A DNA stretch of 64,000 nt from an uncultured Flavobacteriaceae bacterium (GCA_947501845.1 CANMXP010000016.1:41929-105928), one strand, 5' to 3'; shown: positions 29,057 through 41,058, counted from the stretch's first letter. A program made the numbers and translations. Notes: a model not told the origin generated them from the letters alone.

Positions 29057-29407
29057 ATGGAATCTTTAGTAAAATTTGTACAAGACGAATTTGTAACAAG
29101 AAAAGATTTTCCAGAATTTTCAGCTGGAGATACAATTACTGTTTATTACGAAATTAAAGAGGGAAGTAAAACAAGAACTCAGTTTTTTAGAGGTGTAGTA
29201 ATACAAAGAAGAGGTTCTGGAACATCAGAAACTTTTACCATTAGAAAAATGTCTGGGTCTATTGGGGTTGAGCGTATTTTCCCAGTAAACTTACCTGCAT
29301 TACAAAAAATAGAAGTTAACAAACGTGGTCAAGTACGTAGAGCAAGAATCTACTACTTTAGAGGTCTTACTGGTAAAAAAGCCAGAATTAAAGAGCGTAG
29401 ACGTTAG
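29057..29407 (+). CDS. rplS: 50S ribosomal protein L19
   Basis: A 116-residue protein. [32 protein letters not shown] and the [20 protein letters not shown] segment are the L19 signatures, with [13 protein letters not shown] at the C-terminus. The length is normal. It is followed by a terminator and has its own promoter. Confidence 0.98.
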   Translation: MESLVKFVQDEFVTRKDFPEFSAGDTITVYYEIKEGSKTRTQFFRGVVIQRRGSGTSETFTIRKMSGSIGVERIFPVNLPALQKIEVNKRGQVRRARIYYFRGLTGKKARIKERRR

Positions 29408-29436
29408 TAACGTATTGTTAAAAAAGCAATTATTTA

Positions 29437-29467
29437 AAAGCCTTGATTTTTATCAGGGCTTTTTTTA
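29437..29467 (+). terminator. Rho-independent terminator after rplS
   Basis: AAAGCCTTGA (29437-29446) pairs with TCAGGGCTTT (29453-29462) through ten pairs including one G-U, followed by a T run. Confidence 0.88.
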
Positions 29468-29539
29468 TTAACAAAAGTTAATAAGTATGGTTTATAAATA
29501 GTTGATATCTAATGCTTTGAAAAATTTGTTTTTTTAGTT

Positions 29540-30056
29540 TCTGGTATTATATTAGCAGAAGAAATAATAACAACCTCGGTTGGTTTCGTGGTAACATGAA
29601 TTTGTATTATGTTCTAAATAAAGTAACGTTCTTTATATATTAATTGTTTTTTGAGGTTTTGTTGTGCCACGTGTATGCGTGTGAGAGCAAAAAACCATGA
29701 GATTACAAGAAGTCCTAAATGTGAAAACAGTTAGCAACTGGTGTAATTGAAAGCTATAAAAGCAACATGAGCGAAAGTGTATGTTGTAATAAAAGCAATG
29801 CTTTAATCAAGTTTAACGTGAAAACGAAAAGTGCGATTGATAGCATCAAGAAGAACAATTAACAGAAACATTTTTAGTAGTAGGTCAATGCATATTGAAA
29901 ATTACTAATCTGTTTCGTTGAAATAACAGCACTTGAATTGAAAAGGTTTAAATGCAAGTTTAAACTGATTTAGTAGCAATACTAATTAGGTCACGTTATG
30001 TTATTTCAAAGAAAGCCATGTCAAAGAAGATTAAGTTCTTTCGTGATATGGCTTTT
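29540..30056 (+). ncRNA. Candidate long structured non-coding RNA, class not recognised
   Basis: This ~500-nt stretch between the rplS terminator and the isocitrate dehydrogenase gene has no convincing gene. It is full of hairpins. CAACAT/ATGTTG (29763-29786) encloses a GC-GAAA-GT cap. GAAACA/TGTTTC (29865-29916) encloses TTAGTA/TACTAA and TCAAT/ATTGA. TTGAAATAACA (29918-29928) and TGTTATTTCAA (29999-30009) form an 11-bp stem closing a domain with GTTTAAA/TTTAAAC (29946-29965) and TTAGTA-GCAA-TACTAA (29970-29985), a GNRA tetraloop. A terminator follows at once. It lacks tmRNA, RNase P, SRP and group II domain V signatures. The 5' end is a guess; no clear promoter was found. Confidence 0.55.
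30012..30056 (+). terminator. Terminator ending the candidate non-coding RNA
   Basis: AAAGCCATGTCA (30012-30023) pairs with TGATATGGCTTT (30044-30055) over 12 pairs with one G-U, with an inner AAGAA/TTCTT helix, then TTGTTATTTT. The long gene-free stretch before it implies that a real transcript ends here. Confidence 0.78.
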
Positions 30057-30202
30057 GTTATTTTATAACTTCAACACTTCTTTTTTATTAAATCCTTACT
30101 CTTACCTAACTTTTTTACTATTCTTATAAAACTATTCCTTTTTAATTGCTTTTCATACAATATTTAAACATTTTTAACGACGCATTTTTGTATATTCGCA
30201 GG

Positions 30203-32478
<2,276 letters not shown>

Positions 32479-32521
32479 TTATATTAGAAGTGATTTAAAC
32501 TTTTTAGTATAAAAAATATTT

Positions 32522-32547
32522 AAAAGCTCCTTTTAGGAGCTTTTTTT
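32522..32547 (+). terminator. Rho-independent terminator after icd
   Basis: AAAAGCTCC (32522-32530) pairs perfectly with GGAGCTTTT (32536-32544) around TTTTA, followed by more T. Confidence 0.9.
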
Positions 32548-32572
32548 ATACTTTTATAAAAAAAGCTATTCG

Positions 32573-34948
32573 ATGAAAAACCTTTTTTTATGGTTTCTCC
32601 TTACCTCTTGTTTTAGTATTATATCAATAGAAGCTCAGCAAAAATTCACATTGAGCGGTACTATTTTAGAAAAAAAAAGTAATGAAACCCTTATTGGTGT
32701 CAATATCATTTTTCCAGAAACTCAAGCTGGTACTACAACAAATGAATATGGGTTTTATTCCATTACACTACCAGAAGGCAATTATAACATCGTAATTAGC
32801 TACTTAGGTTTTACTACAAAATCTGAGACCATCATGCTCTCAGAAGATATTATTAAAAATTTCAGTCTAATCAATTCTTCAGAAAATTTAGACGAAATAG
32901 TCATTATTGAGAATTTTGAAAAACCAGATATAAAAGCACCTCAAATGAGTGTTAACAAATTAACATCCAGCACTATTAAAGAAATACCTGTTGTACTGGG
33001 AGAAGCAGATATTATTAAGGCTATTACGTTGCTTCCTGGTGTTACTAATGCAGGTGAAGCATCTTCAGGCTTTAACGTAAGGGGCGGTGCAGCAGATCAA
33101 AATTTAATCCTTTTAGATGAAGCTACAATTTATAATTCATCTCATTTGTTTGGTTTCTTTTCTGTTTTCAATCCAGATGCCATTAAAGACCTCCGATTGT
33201 ACAAAGGAGGCATTCCTGCTCGTTATGGAGGAAGAGTTTCGTCTGTATTGGATATTTATCAAAAAGAAGGTAATAGCAAAGAATTTCATATAAATGGTGG
33301 TTTAGGTATTGTTTCTAGTCGGTTACTCGTCGAAGGCCCTATAAAAAAAGAAAAAGGATCTTTCCTTTTTGGCGGTAGGTCTAGCTATGCCCATTTATTT
33401 TTGCCACTTTTTGATATCGATAATATTGCCTACTTCTACGATTTAAACACCAAATTGAGCTATAAATTAAATAGTAGAAATAACATTTACTTATCTGGGT
33501 ATTTTGGGCGTGATGTGTTTAGAATTGAAGATACCTTTGAAAATATTTATGGAAATTCAGTTTTAAATTTTAGATGGAATCACTTATTTTCAGATAAACT
33601 CTTCTCTAATTTATCATTAATATATTCCGACTACTATTATGATTTAAAATTAAGTTTTGTTGAGTTTGATTGGGTTTCTGGTATTCAGAATTTTAATTTA
33701 AAATACGACTTCAAACATTATTTAAATGATAAAATAAAACTCCAATACGGATTAAATAGCATCTATTATAAATTTAATCCTGGAGAAATAAATCCTACCG
33801 TTGCAACTTCTGGTATTAACCCTTTTAAACTTATTGATAAATATGCTTTTGAAAATGCGATCTATCTAGATGTTGAGCAAAAGGTTTCGGATAAACTTGC
33901 TCTATCCTACGGACTTCGTTTAAGTTCTTTTCATCGCTTAGGACAAGATGAGTTAAATATTTATGAAAATAACCAAGCGGTTTTGTTTAACGAAGATTTT
34001 CAAATTTATGAAAAAGCGGCTCCTATTGCAGTCGAAAGTTTTAAACGAAGTGATGTTATTTCTAAGTTTTTTAATCTGGAACCCAGGGTATCTCTAGCTT
34101 ATCAAATGAGCCCAAACAATTCAATAAAAATGAGCTATAACAGGATGAGTCAATATTTACACCTCCTTTCAAATACCAATTCTCCTACGCCTTTAGATAT
34201 TTGGACACCAAGTGGCAAATACATAAAACCGCAATTATTAGATCAATTTGCTATAGGATATTTTAAAAATTTTGGAGATAACAATTATTCTTTAGAATTA
34301 GAAAGTTTCTATAAAACTGTTAAAAATAGAATCGATTATATTGACGGGGCCGATTTAATTGCAAACAATGCTATTGAACAGGTTATTCTAAATGGTAAAG
34401 CCAGAGCTTATGGCCTAGAGTTGCTACTAAGAAAAAACGAAGGGAAATTTAAAGGATGGGTAGCATATACCCTATCAAAATCTCAACAGCAAACTAAAGG
34501 TAGAACACCAACAGAACTGGGAATTAATAATGGTAATTGGTATAGGACACCTTATGATAAAACTCATGATGTTTCATTCACGGGTACGTATCATTGGAAT
34601 AGTAAATGGAAAATTAATGCAAACTTTTTATTTCAAACAGGGCAACCTGCAACGTTTCCAAATGGACGCTATGTTGTTAATGGTATAACCATCCCTAATT
34701 TTAATAGTAGAAACTCAGATAGGCTACCATCCTATAATAGATTAGATCTGTCATTTACATATACGCCTAAGCCAAAAAATAAGAATGGATGGCAAAGTAA
34801 TTGGGTGTTTGGAATTTATAATATTTACAATCGTAAAAATGCCGCGTCTATTACTTTTGATCAAGATACTACAACAAAATCAAATCAGGCTATTCGGCTA
34901 GCTATATTTGGAATTGTACCATCAATATCTTATAATTTTAAACTATAA
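32573..34948 (+). CDS. TonB-dependent outer membrane receptor with CarboxypepD-like N-terminal domain
   Basis: A 791-residue outer-membrane transporter. A signal peptide precedes a carboxypeptidase-regulatory-like domain (residues ~24-105, from KFTLSGTILEKKSNETLIGV). The plug follows (ADIIKAITLLPGVTN, GFNVRGGAADQNLILLDEA, GGRVSSVLDI), then a ~22-strand barrel ending in an aromatic-rich strand with a C-terminal hydrophobic residue (SISYNFKL). The DUF4249 gene starts 5 bp after it; this pair is recurrent in Flavobacteriia. The substrate is unknown. Confidence 0.92.
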   Translation: MKNLFLWFLLTSCFSIISIEAQQKFTLSGTILEKKSNETLIGVNIIFPETQAGTTTNEYGFYSITLPEGNYNIVISYLGFTTKSETIMLSEDIIKNFSLINSSENLDEIVIIENFEKPDIKAPQMSVNKLTSSTIKEIPVVLGEADIIKAITLLPGVTNAGEASSGFNVRGGAADQNLILLDEATIYNSSHLFGFFSVFNPDAIKDLRLYKGGIPARYGGRVSSVLDIYQKEGNSKEFHINGGLGIVSSRLLVEGPIKKEKGSFLFGGRSSYAHLFLPLFDIDNIAYFYDLNTKLSYKLNSRNNIYLSGYFGRDVFRIEDTFENIYGNSVLNFRWNHLFSDKLFSNLSLIYSDYYYDLKLSFVEFDWVSGIQNFNLKYDFKHYLNDKIKLQYGLNSIYYKFNPGEINPTVATSGINPFKLIDKYAFENAIYLDVEQKVSDKLALSYGLRLSSFHRLGQDELNIYENNQAVLFNEDFQIYEKAAPIAVESFKRSDVISKFFNLEPRVSLAYQMSPNNSIKMSYNRMSQYLHLLSNTNSPTPLDIWTPSGKYIKPQLLDQFAIGYFKNFGDNNYSLELESFYKTVKNRIDYIDGADLIANNAIEQVILNGKARAYGLELLLRKNEGKFKGWVAYTLSKSQQQTKGRTPTELGINNGNWYRTPYDKTHDVSFTGTYHWNSKWKINANFLFQTGQPATFPNGRYVVNGITIPNFNSRNSDRLPSYNRLDLSFTYTPKPKNKNGWQSNWVFGIYNIYNRKNAASITFDQDTTTKSNQAIRLAIFGIVPSISYNFKL

Positions 34949-34952
34949 GCTG

Positions 34953-35771
34953 ATGAAAAAAATCATATACATATTACTCATAAGTTTACTCAATATCTCC
35001 TGTGAAGATGTTATAAATTTAGATTTAGAAACTGCAGAACCTAGATTGGTAATAGATGCTTCATTAAACTGGGTTAAAGGCACAGATGGAAAAACACAGT
35101 TCATTCGGCTAAGCCTTACCGCACCATATTATGGTAATGATATCCCTCCTGCTTCTGGGGCAACGGTTACTGTTACAGACCAAAATAATAATACTTTTAA
35201 TTTTATTGAAGAAGTCGAAAATACTGGAATATATAAAAATGATACATTCATTCCAGTAATTAATAATACCTATAACCTTACAATAGCATACAACAACGAA
35301 GTATATATAGCAACCGAAACATTAATGCCTGTTGTTCCAATTGATTTTGTGGAACAAAAAAATAATGGAGGATTCTCTGGTGATGAAACAGAAATAAAAG
35401 TCTATTATACAGATCCCGCAAATATTAAAAATTATTATTTATTCGAATTCGTTATCATTAATACTAACGCACTTAATCTAGAGGTTTATGATGATGAATT
35501 TACAGATGGTAATCAAATTTTTGGGTTTTATTCGAAAGACAATTTAGTTTCTGGTGATCAACTTACCATACGAAATTCTGGAATTTCAGAACGGACTTTC
35601 GAATATTTAAACATCTTGCTCCAACAAAATGATAATCAATCTGGCGACCCGTTCGAAATTCAACCTGCAACTGTAAGAGGAAATTGTATTAACCAGACAA
35701 ACCCAAGTAACTTTCCGTTAGGGTATTTTAGAGTTTCAGAAACGGCTATCTTTTCTTATACAATTAAGTAA
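34953..35771 (+). CDS. DUF4249 family lipoprotein
   Basis: A 272-residue lipoprotein. The ATG at 34953 gives MKKIIYILLISLLNISCED, with a lipobox cysteine; a longer frame back to 34908 lies inside the receptor gene and is rejected. The family start EDVINLDLETAEPRLVIDA and mid-protein beta segments (ASGATVTVTDQNNN) match DUF4249. Such proteins accompany TonB receptors and may serve as surface ligand-binding partners, but the function is unproven. Confidence 0.85.
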   Translation: MKKIIYILLISLLNISCEDVINLDLETAEPRLVIDASLNWVKGTDGKTQFIRLSLTAPYYGNDIPPASGATVTVTDQNNNTFNFIEEVENTGIYKNDTFIPVINNTYNLTIAYNNEVYIATETLMPVVPIDFVEQKNNGGFSGDETEIKVYYTDPANIKNYYLFEFVIINTNALNLEVYDDEFTDGNQIFGFYSKDNLVSGDQLTIRNSGISERTFEYLNILLQQNDNQSGDPFEIQPATVRGNCINQTNPSNFPLGYFRVSETAIFSYTIK

Positions 35772-35860
35772 ATTACTCATTTCCTATTGTTCCTATATAT
35801 TTTATATAAAGATATAGGCATTTTGGTATAATTTATGATGATATTAACAAAATTAAAATA

Positions 35861-35888
35861 TTGTAAGTCAATTTTTTATATATTTTTG
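35861..35888 (+). promoter_or_regulatory. Promoter TTG-N17-TATTTTTG of the efflux operon
   Basis: TTG (35861-35863) and TATTTTTG (35881-35888) are 17 bp apart, a full match. Transcription would start about 24 nt before the adaptor ATG at 35918. Confidence 0.68.
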
Positions 35889-35917
35889 ACCAATCATCAA
35901 TCAAATTACCCAACCAA

Positions 35918-37162
35918 ATGAATAAAAAAAAGATAGCCTATATCTTAGGCACAATCGTTTTACTAATTATTGCTTATTCATATTTTAACTCAAGCAGTGA
36001 AAGCGATGTCTCACTTACCAGCAAAACTATAAAAGGCACATTTTTAAACGAAGTTTTTATTTCTGGCGAAGCACAATCTACAAGTTCAAAAGAAATTAAT
36101 GGCCCAAGTAACGCTAGAAGATTCAATATTTATCAAATTAAAATACAAGATTTAGTTGCCGAAGGTACTGTCGTAAAAAAAGGGGATTACATCGGTAAAC
36201 TTGATGCTTCTGAAGTGAACGGAAAGCTTAATGAAGCACAATTGAATCTAGAAAAAGCAGAATCCAGATATACTCAACAAAAACTGGATACAACACTTAC
36301 CTTAAAACAAGAACGTAATACCATTAAAGATTTGTTATTCAATATTGAAGAAGACAAATTAGAATTGGAACGTTCTGCATACGAATCCCCAGCCACTATT
36401 CGATCCTTAGAAATTAAGATACAAAAAACCGAACGTGATTTAAAGGAAAAAAGGGCTGATTATTCAATAAAAAAGAGGCAGGCAAATGCCAAAATGATTA
36501 TTGTAGGTACCGAAGTTTCAAAAATTAAAAAGAAAATAGAAGACCTTTTAAAGTTACAAAAAGAATTCACAATTTTTTCTGACGATGATGGTATGGTAAC
36601 CTATGTAAAAGAATGGAACGGTACCAAAAAGAAAGTTGGATCTACAGTAACGCCATGGCAGCCAGCAATTGCCAGTTTACCAGATTTAACAAAAATGGAG
36701 TCTAAAACCTATAGTAACGAAGTTGATATTAGAAAGATAAAAAAGGGCCTGACTGCAAAAATAGGTTTTGATGCTTTTCCAGATATCGAACTTGATGGCG
36801 TGGTTACCAATGTAGCAAATGTAGGAGAGACCAAAGCAGGGTCGGATATCAAACTCTTTCAAGTTTTAATAAAACTCAATGAAACGAATAAAAACATCAG
36901 ACCAGGTATGACTACATCAAACAAAATATTAATAAGTCAACAAGATGATGTTTTAATGATTCCCTTAGAAGCTGTTTTTGCTAAGGATTCTATTAGCTAT
37001 ACCTATGTAAAGTCAGGCCTATCAATCAATAAGACACAAATAGAATTAGGAGAATCCAACAATGAAGTTGTTATTGTTAAAAAAGGTTTAGAAGAAAATG
37101 ATGTTGTTTACCTGAGTAAACCAGATGGTTTAGAAGAAAAAAGTATAACACTATTAAAATAA
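35918..37162 (+). CDS. Periplasmic adaptor (membrane fusion) subunit of an efflux pump
   Basis: A 414-residue MacA/HlyD-type protein. One N-terminal membrane helix (KIAYILGTIVLLIIAYSYF) is followed by a split biotinyl-lipoyl domain (KIQDLVAEGTVVKKGDYIGK), a long coiled-coil hairpin (about residues 105-210) and a beta-barrel domain ending in RPGMTTSNKILISQ. It should link the inner-membrane permease encoded next to the TolC-like protein. The three genes are 2 and 7 bp apart and share the promoter at 35861. Confidence 0.9.
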   Translation: MNKKKIAYILGTIVLLIIAYSYFNSSSESDVSLTSKTIKGTFLNEVFISGEAQSTSSKEINGPSNARRFNIYQIKIQDLVAEGTVVKKGDYIGKLDASEVNGKLNEAQLNLEKAESRYTQQKLDTTLTLKQERNTIKDLLFNIEEDKLELERSAYESPATIRSLEIKIQKTERDLKEKRADYSIKKRQANAKMIIVGTEVSKIKKKIEDLLKLQKEFTIFSDDDGMVTYVKEWNGTKKKVGSTVTPWQPAIASLPDLTKMESKTYSNEVDIRKIKKGLTAKIGFDAFPDIELDGVVTNVANVGETKAGSDIKLFQVLIKLNETNKNIRPGMTTSNKILISQQDDVLMIPLEAVFAKDSISYTYVKSGLSINKTQIELGESNNEVVIVKKGLEENDVVYLSKPDGLEEKSITLLK

Positions 37163-37164
37163 AA

Positions 37165-38520
37165 ATGATAGATCGAATACTTTTAGAAAAACTAAAATCT
37201 AATTTTAATGAAGCATTTTGGTTTATTAAAACCAATAAAGTTAGAACTTTTTTAACAGCTCTAGGAATTATTTTTGGCGTGGCATCTGTAATTACCATGC
37301 TAGCTATAGGGAATGGAGCAGAGAAAGAAATATTAGCACAGTTAGAATTAGTGGGCGTAAACAATATTGTTGTTACTCCAATACTAGATGAGGAAAATGA
37401 AGACGATAAAGAAAGTGATGAAAATAGTAATAAAACAGAGTCAAAGCGATTTTCCAAAGGACTAGATATGCTAGACGCTATAAGCGTTCAAAAAAATATT
37501 CCAAGTGTAAAACTTGTCAGCCCAGAAATAATCTTAAATACTTATGTTATAAATAACGGCAAACAAAACGCTGTTAAGCTGATTGGCATATCACCTGCTT
37601 TTTTTGAATCTTCAAATATCAATTTAGAAAACGGTAAAAGTTTTTCAGACTACCAAAGAAAGAATGCTTTACCTGTCTGTATTGTAGGTAAAAAGCTAGA
37701 AAAAAAGTTGTTTACAGGTGAAAGTGCTATTGGCAAACAAATAAAGGTTAAAGATGTTTGGTTACAAGTCGTTGGAGTCATTGAAGAAAAATTGATATCA
37801 GATAAAGCACAAGAAAATTTAGGCATTAGAGACTTAAATGAAGACGTTTATATTCCCATTAAAACATTTTTAGTTCGTTATAAAGATCGAAAAGTCATTA
37901 GCGATAAAAGAGGAAGTGGACGAAATAGAAATCAAAATGGTCCTAAAAAAAGAATCCCTAGAGGTAATTATCATCAAATAGATAAGCTAACCGTTCAAGT
38001 TTCAAATTCAAACGAATTAAAAGCAACAGCAGAAGTTTTAAGTAAAATGCTTAAACGCAGGCATAATGATGTATTGGATTTCGAAATAACCATTCCCATT
38101 CAGCTTTTAAAACAACAACAAAAAACAAAACAAATTTTCAATATCGTATTAATTATCATTGCTGGTATATCATTACTTATAGGGGGCATTGGCATTATGA
38201 ATATTATGCTAGCCTCTGTATTAGAAAGAACTAAAGAAATAGGAATAATTCGTGCAATTGGTGCTACTGAAGAAGATGTAGTATTGCAATTTTTATCAGA
38301 GTCTGTACTTATCAGTGTTGGTGGTGGTATTATTGGAATTATTCTAGGAATCATTGGAGCTTATGTTATTGAAATCGTTTCTGGTATAGAAACAGTTTTA
38401 TCAATTAATTCTATTACACTCTCCTTCTTTATTGCCGTTATTGTTGGGTTGATTTTTGGAATATTTCCAGCTAAAGCAGCCGCAAATAAAAAACCTATTG
38501 AAGCTTTAAGATCTGAATAA
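37165..38520 (+). CDS. MacB-type ABC transporter permease (FtsX family) without ATPase domain
   Basis: A 451-residue permease. The N-terminal helix near residues 27-50 (RTFLTALGIIFGVASVITML) precedes a MacB periplasmic domain. That domain contains an unusually acidic run at about residues 74-91. Three C-terminal helices carry the FtsX hallmark LERTKEIGIIRAIGATEEDV. Unlike E. coli MacB it has no ATP-binding domain, and no ATPase gene lies in the operon, so the energising subunit must be encoded elsewhere. The substrate is unknown. Confidence 0.9.
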   Translation: MIDRILLEKLKSNFNEAFWFIKTNKVRTFLTALGIIFGVASVITMLAIGNGAEKEILAQLELVGVNNIVVTPILDEENEDDKESDENSNKTESKRFSKGLDMLDAISVQKNIPSVKLVSPEIILNTYVINNGKQNAVKLIGISPAFFESSNINLENGKSFSDYQRKNALPVCIVGKKLEKKLFTGESAIGKQIKVKDVWLQVVGVIEEKLISDKAQENLGIRDLNEDVYIPIKTFLVRYKDRKVISDKRGSGRNRNQNGPKKRIPRGNYHQIDKLTVQVSNSNELKATAEVLSKMLKRRHNDVLDFEITIPIQLLKQQQKTKQIFNIVLIIIAGISLLIGGIGIMNIMLASVLERTKEIGIIRAIGATEEDVVLQFLSESVLISVGGGIIGIILGIIGAYVIEIVSGIETVLSINSITLSFFIAVIVGLIFGIFPAKAAANKKPIEALRSE

Positions 38521-38527
38521 ATAAAAT

Positions 38528-39988
38528 ATGAAAAAAATACTCGTACTATTAATCCTTATCTTTCCTTTATTTAATTTTTCTCAATCAAAAAAGATTACAC
38601 TCAAAGAAGCCATTGAGATAGCACAAAAAAAATCACCAGACTATAAAATTAATTTAAATAGAAATCAATCTAATTATTGGCGTTTTAGAAACTATAAGGC
38701 AAGTTTTCTTCCTGAACTCAGACTTAATGCAACTTTACCAGAATATAGAAACTCAGTAACAAGAATAACCAATGATGCTGGGCAAGCCATATTTGTAAAT
38801 CAAAATCAATTGCTCATCGAAGGTGGTTTATCAATCTCTCAAAGTGTTCCTTATACAGGTGGTACCTTATCTATAAATACAAATCTAGAACGTGTTGAGC
38901 TTTTTGGACTTGATGATAATGTTGGATATTCTGTTATTCCATTTTCTGTTAATTACTTTCAAAATTCAATTTTATACAACCCTTTTAAATGGGATAAAAA
39001 AATTGAGCCATTAATTTATGAAGAGTCCAAAAGAGATTTTGTAGAAAATATGGAGCAAATATCTGTTAATACCTCCCGACGCTATTTTGGGTTACTTAAA
39101 GCTCAAATGCAATTGGAAATAGCAAAACTAAATTTATCGAATCAAGATACCTTATACGATATAGCAAAAGGTAGATTTAAAATGGGGAAAATTGCAGAAA
39201 ATGAACTGTTACAAATGGAATTAGCGCTGTTAAATTCTAAAAACAGAGTCACTACCAATACAGTTGATTTGAAGAGAACGTCTCAAAATTTAGCACGCTA
39301 TCTAGAGCTGGATACAGAAGATTTAGAATTAGGTATTCCCGAAGAGTTACCTCTATTTGATGTTGATATAGACAAAGCATTAGAAGAAGCACAGGCAAAT
39401 AGAAAGGCCGTTATAGAATTTAGGAGGAAACGGTTACAAGCAGAAAAAGAAGTCGCTTTTCAAAAAGGAAATAATAGATTGAAATTAGGAGTACGAGCAA
39501 ATTTTGGGGTTTCACAAAATGGTGACGACTTTAATAATCTCTTTAACAACTTTAACAAACAACAAAATGTTTCGGTTTCTGTTGGCATCCCCATATTCGA
39601 TTGGGGTGTATCCAAATCAAAACGTAAAATGGCTGAGGCAAATTTGGATTTAACTAATAATAACATTAATCAAGACAAACAAGAGTTTGAACAAGAGATT
39701 TTTTTACACGTTTTAAACTGGTCCAACCAAAGAGATTTTTTATTGACCTCAGAAAAAGCTAAAGAAGTAGCAACCAAAAGGTATGATATTTCCCAAAAAA
39801 GATATATGCTTGGAAAAATTACCATCACAGATTTAAATATCGCTTTACAAGAAAGAGACAAGGCTGTACTTGAATATTTAAATTCTCTTGAAAAATTTTG
39901 GAGAGATTATTATGTGTTAAGACAATTAACACTTTATGATTTTATAAATGATAAAAAAATTGAAGTTGAGGATATTCTTTATGATTAA
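38528..39988 (+). CDS. TolC family outer membrane efflux protein
   Basis: A 486-residue protein with a signal peptide (VLLILIFPLFNFSQS). The start of the mature part, KITLKEAIEIAQKKSPDYKI, and two long coiled-coil halves with repeated LNxxN...A patterns are typical of TolC-type channels. The end of the second half (KRYMLGKITITDLNIALQERDKA) matches the outer-membrane efflux protein signature. It completes the adaptor-permease-channel operon. Confidence 0.93.
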   Translation: MKKILVLLILIFPLFNFSQSKKITLKEAIEIAQKKSPDYKINLNRNQSNYWRFRNYKASFLPELRLNATLPEYRNSVTRITNDAGQAIFVNQNQLLIEGGLSISQSVPYTGGTLSINTNLERVELFGLDDNVGYSVIPFSVNYFQNSILYNPFKWDKKIEPLIYEESKRDFVENMEQISVNTSRRYFGLLKAQMQLEIAKLNLSNQDTLYDIAKGRFKMGKIAENELLQMELALLNSKNRVTTNTVDLKRTSQNLARYLELDTEDLELGIPEELPLFDVDIDKALEEAQANRKAVIEFRRKRLQAEKEVAFQKGNNRLKLGVRANFGVSQNGDDFNNLFNNFNKQQNVSVSVGIPIFDWGVSKSKRKMAEANLDLTNNNINQDKQEFEQEIFLHVLNWSNQRDFLLTSEKAKEVATKRYDISQKRYMLGKITITDLNIALQERDKAVLEYLNSLEKFWRDYYVLRQLTLYDFINDKKIEVEDILYD

Positions 39989-40017
39989 AACTGGGGATTA
40001 ATTCATATTTTTGAATT

Positions 40018-40836
40018 ATGAGTTTTACCAAAACAACGGAACAGGATTCCAATTACGACCATCTCGAAAAGATGCCCATTAATGAATTATTAAGTAGTAT
40101 AAATAATGAGGATAAAACAGTTCCACTAGCAGTAGAGAAGGCACTTCCTAAAATAGAAAAACTCGTAGAACAAATAGTAGAAAAACTTAAATTAGGTGGA
40201 AGACTATTTTATATAGGGGCAGGTACAAGTGGTCGTTTAGGCATTTTAGATGCATCGGAATGCCCGCCTACATTTGGGGTTTCTTACGACTTAGTTATTG
40301 GTCTTATTGCTGGAGGCGATACTGCTATTAGAAAGGCTGTCGAATTCGCTGAAGATTCTCTAACCCAAGGCTGGAAAGACCTTCAAAAGCATCATATAAA
40401 TACAAACGATGTTGTTGTTGGTATTGCTGCCTCTGGTACAACACCATATGTTATAGCTGCTCTAAAAACATGTAATGAAAATGAGATAGTAACTGGATGT
40501 ATCACTTGCAATCTCAATAGTCCATTATCACAAACCGCACAATTCCCTATTGAAGTCATAGTGGGTCCAGAATTCGTTACAGGTAGTTCTAGAATGAAGG
40601 CTGGTACTGCTCAAAAACTAGTGCTAAATATGATTACAACTTCTACTATGATTCAACTTGGCCATATAAAGGGTAATAAAATGGTTGACATGCAGCTAAG
40701 CAATAATAAATTAGTTGATAGAGGCACTAAAATGATTATGAGCGAATTAAAAATTTCAGAAAAAAATGCACAACAGTTATTAACAAAGTATGGAAATGTA
40801 CGCTTAGCTATTAAAAATTATAACGATGGAAACTAA
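40018..40836 (+). CDS. murQ: N-acetylmuramic acid 6-phosphate etherase
   Basis: A 272-residue SIS-domain enzyme of cell-wall recycling that cleaves the lactyl ether of MurNAc-6-phosphate. RLFYIGAGTSGRLGILDASE with CPPTFG is the MurQ signature, including the catalytic glutamate, and GPEFVTGSSRMKAGTAQK follows. It is slightly shorter than the E. coli enzyme. A TATTTTTG at 40006-40013 ends only 5 bp before the ATG; if used, the mRNA would be nearly leaderless. It overlaps the next gene by 11 bp. Confidence 0.94.
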   Translation: MSFTKTTEQDSNYDHLEKMPINELLSSINNEDKTVPLAVEKALPKIEKLVEQIVEKLKLGGRLFYIGAGTSGRLGILDASECPPTFGVSYDLVIGLIAGGDTAIRKAVEFAEDSLTQGWKDLQKHHINTNDVVVGIAASGTTPYVIAALKTCNENEIVTGCITCNLNSPLSQTAQFPIEVIVGPEFVTGSSRMKAGTAQKLVLNMITTSTMIQLGHIKGNKMVDMQLSNNKLVDRGTKMIMSELKISEKNAQQLLTKYGNVRLAIKNYNDGN

Positions 40837-41056
40837 AAAAACCAATCGTGAAGTTCTTGTAAAAGGATTAAAAATAATGGGGTCTTCTCTAGGAGCCATG
40901 TTTTTGGGTCCCATTCTTATTCATATAGCTTTTAGTAATCAAGAAAAGCCGTTATATATTCCTATTCTTATTGTAGCCATACTTATTTGTGGGTTAGCCA
41001 TCTATTTAGCTTTTAAAGGGCTTAACACGATATTAGATAGTATGTTTAAGAAATAA
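40826..41056 (+). CDS. DUF6095 small membrane protein
   Basis: A 76-residue protein with two membrane helices (SSLGAMFLGPILIHIAF and PILIVAILICGLAIYLAF). It matches my recollection of the Bacteroidota DUF6095 family, commonly adjacent to murQ. Its start overlaps the murQ stop by 11 bp, so the two are translationally coupled. The function is unknown. Confidence 0.75.
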   Translation: METKKTNREVLVKGLKIMGSSLGAMFLGPILIHIAFSNQEKPLYIPILIVAILICGLAIYLAFKGLNTILDSMFKK

Positions 41057-41058
41057 TA

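Noticed and set aside
29767..29862. A 31-codon plus-strand frame starting MSESVCCNKSN inside the candidate RNA
   Set aside because: It begins inside a GAAA-capped hairpin, has no similarity I recognise, and lies in a region better explained by RNA structure. A shorter frame at 29697 has the same problem.
29540..30056. tmRNA, RNase P RNA, SRP RNA or group II intron
   Set aside because: No tmRNA termini or tag frame, no conserved RNase P core, no SRP loop, and no domain V with its AGC triad and GNRA loop could be found.
40006..40013. TATTTTTG directly before murQ as a promoter
   Set aside because: It would place the start site at the ATG itself and there is no TTG at a suitable distance, so I left it as a comment only.
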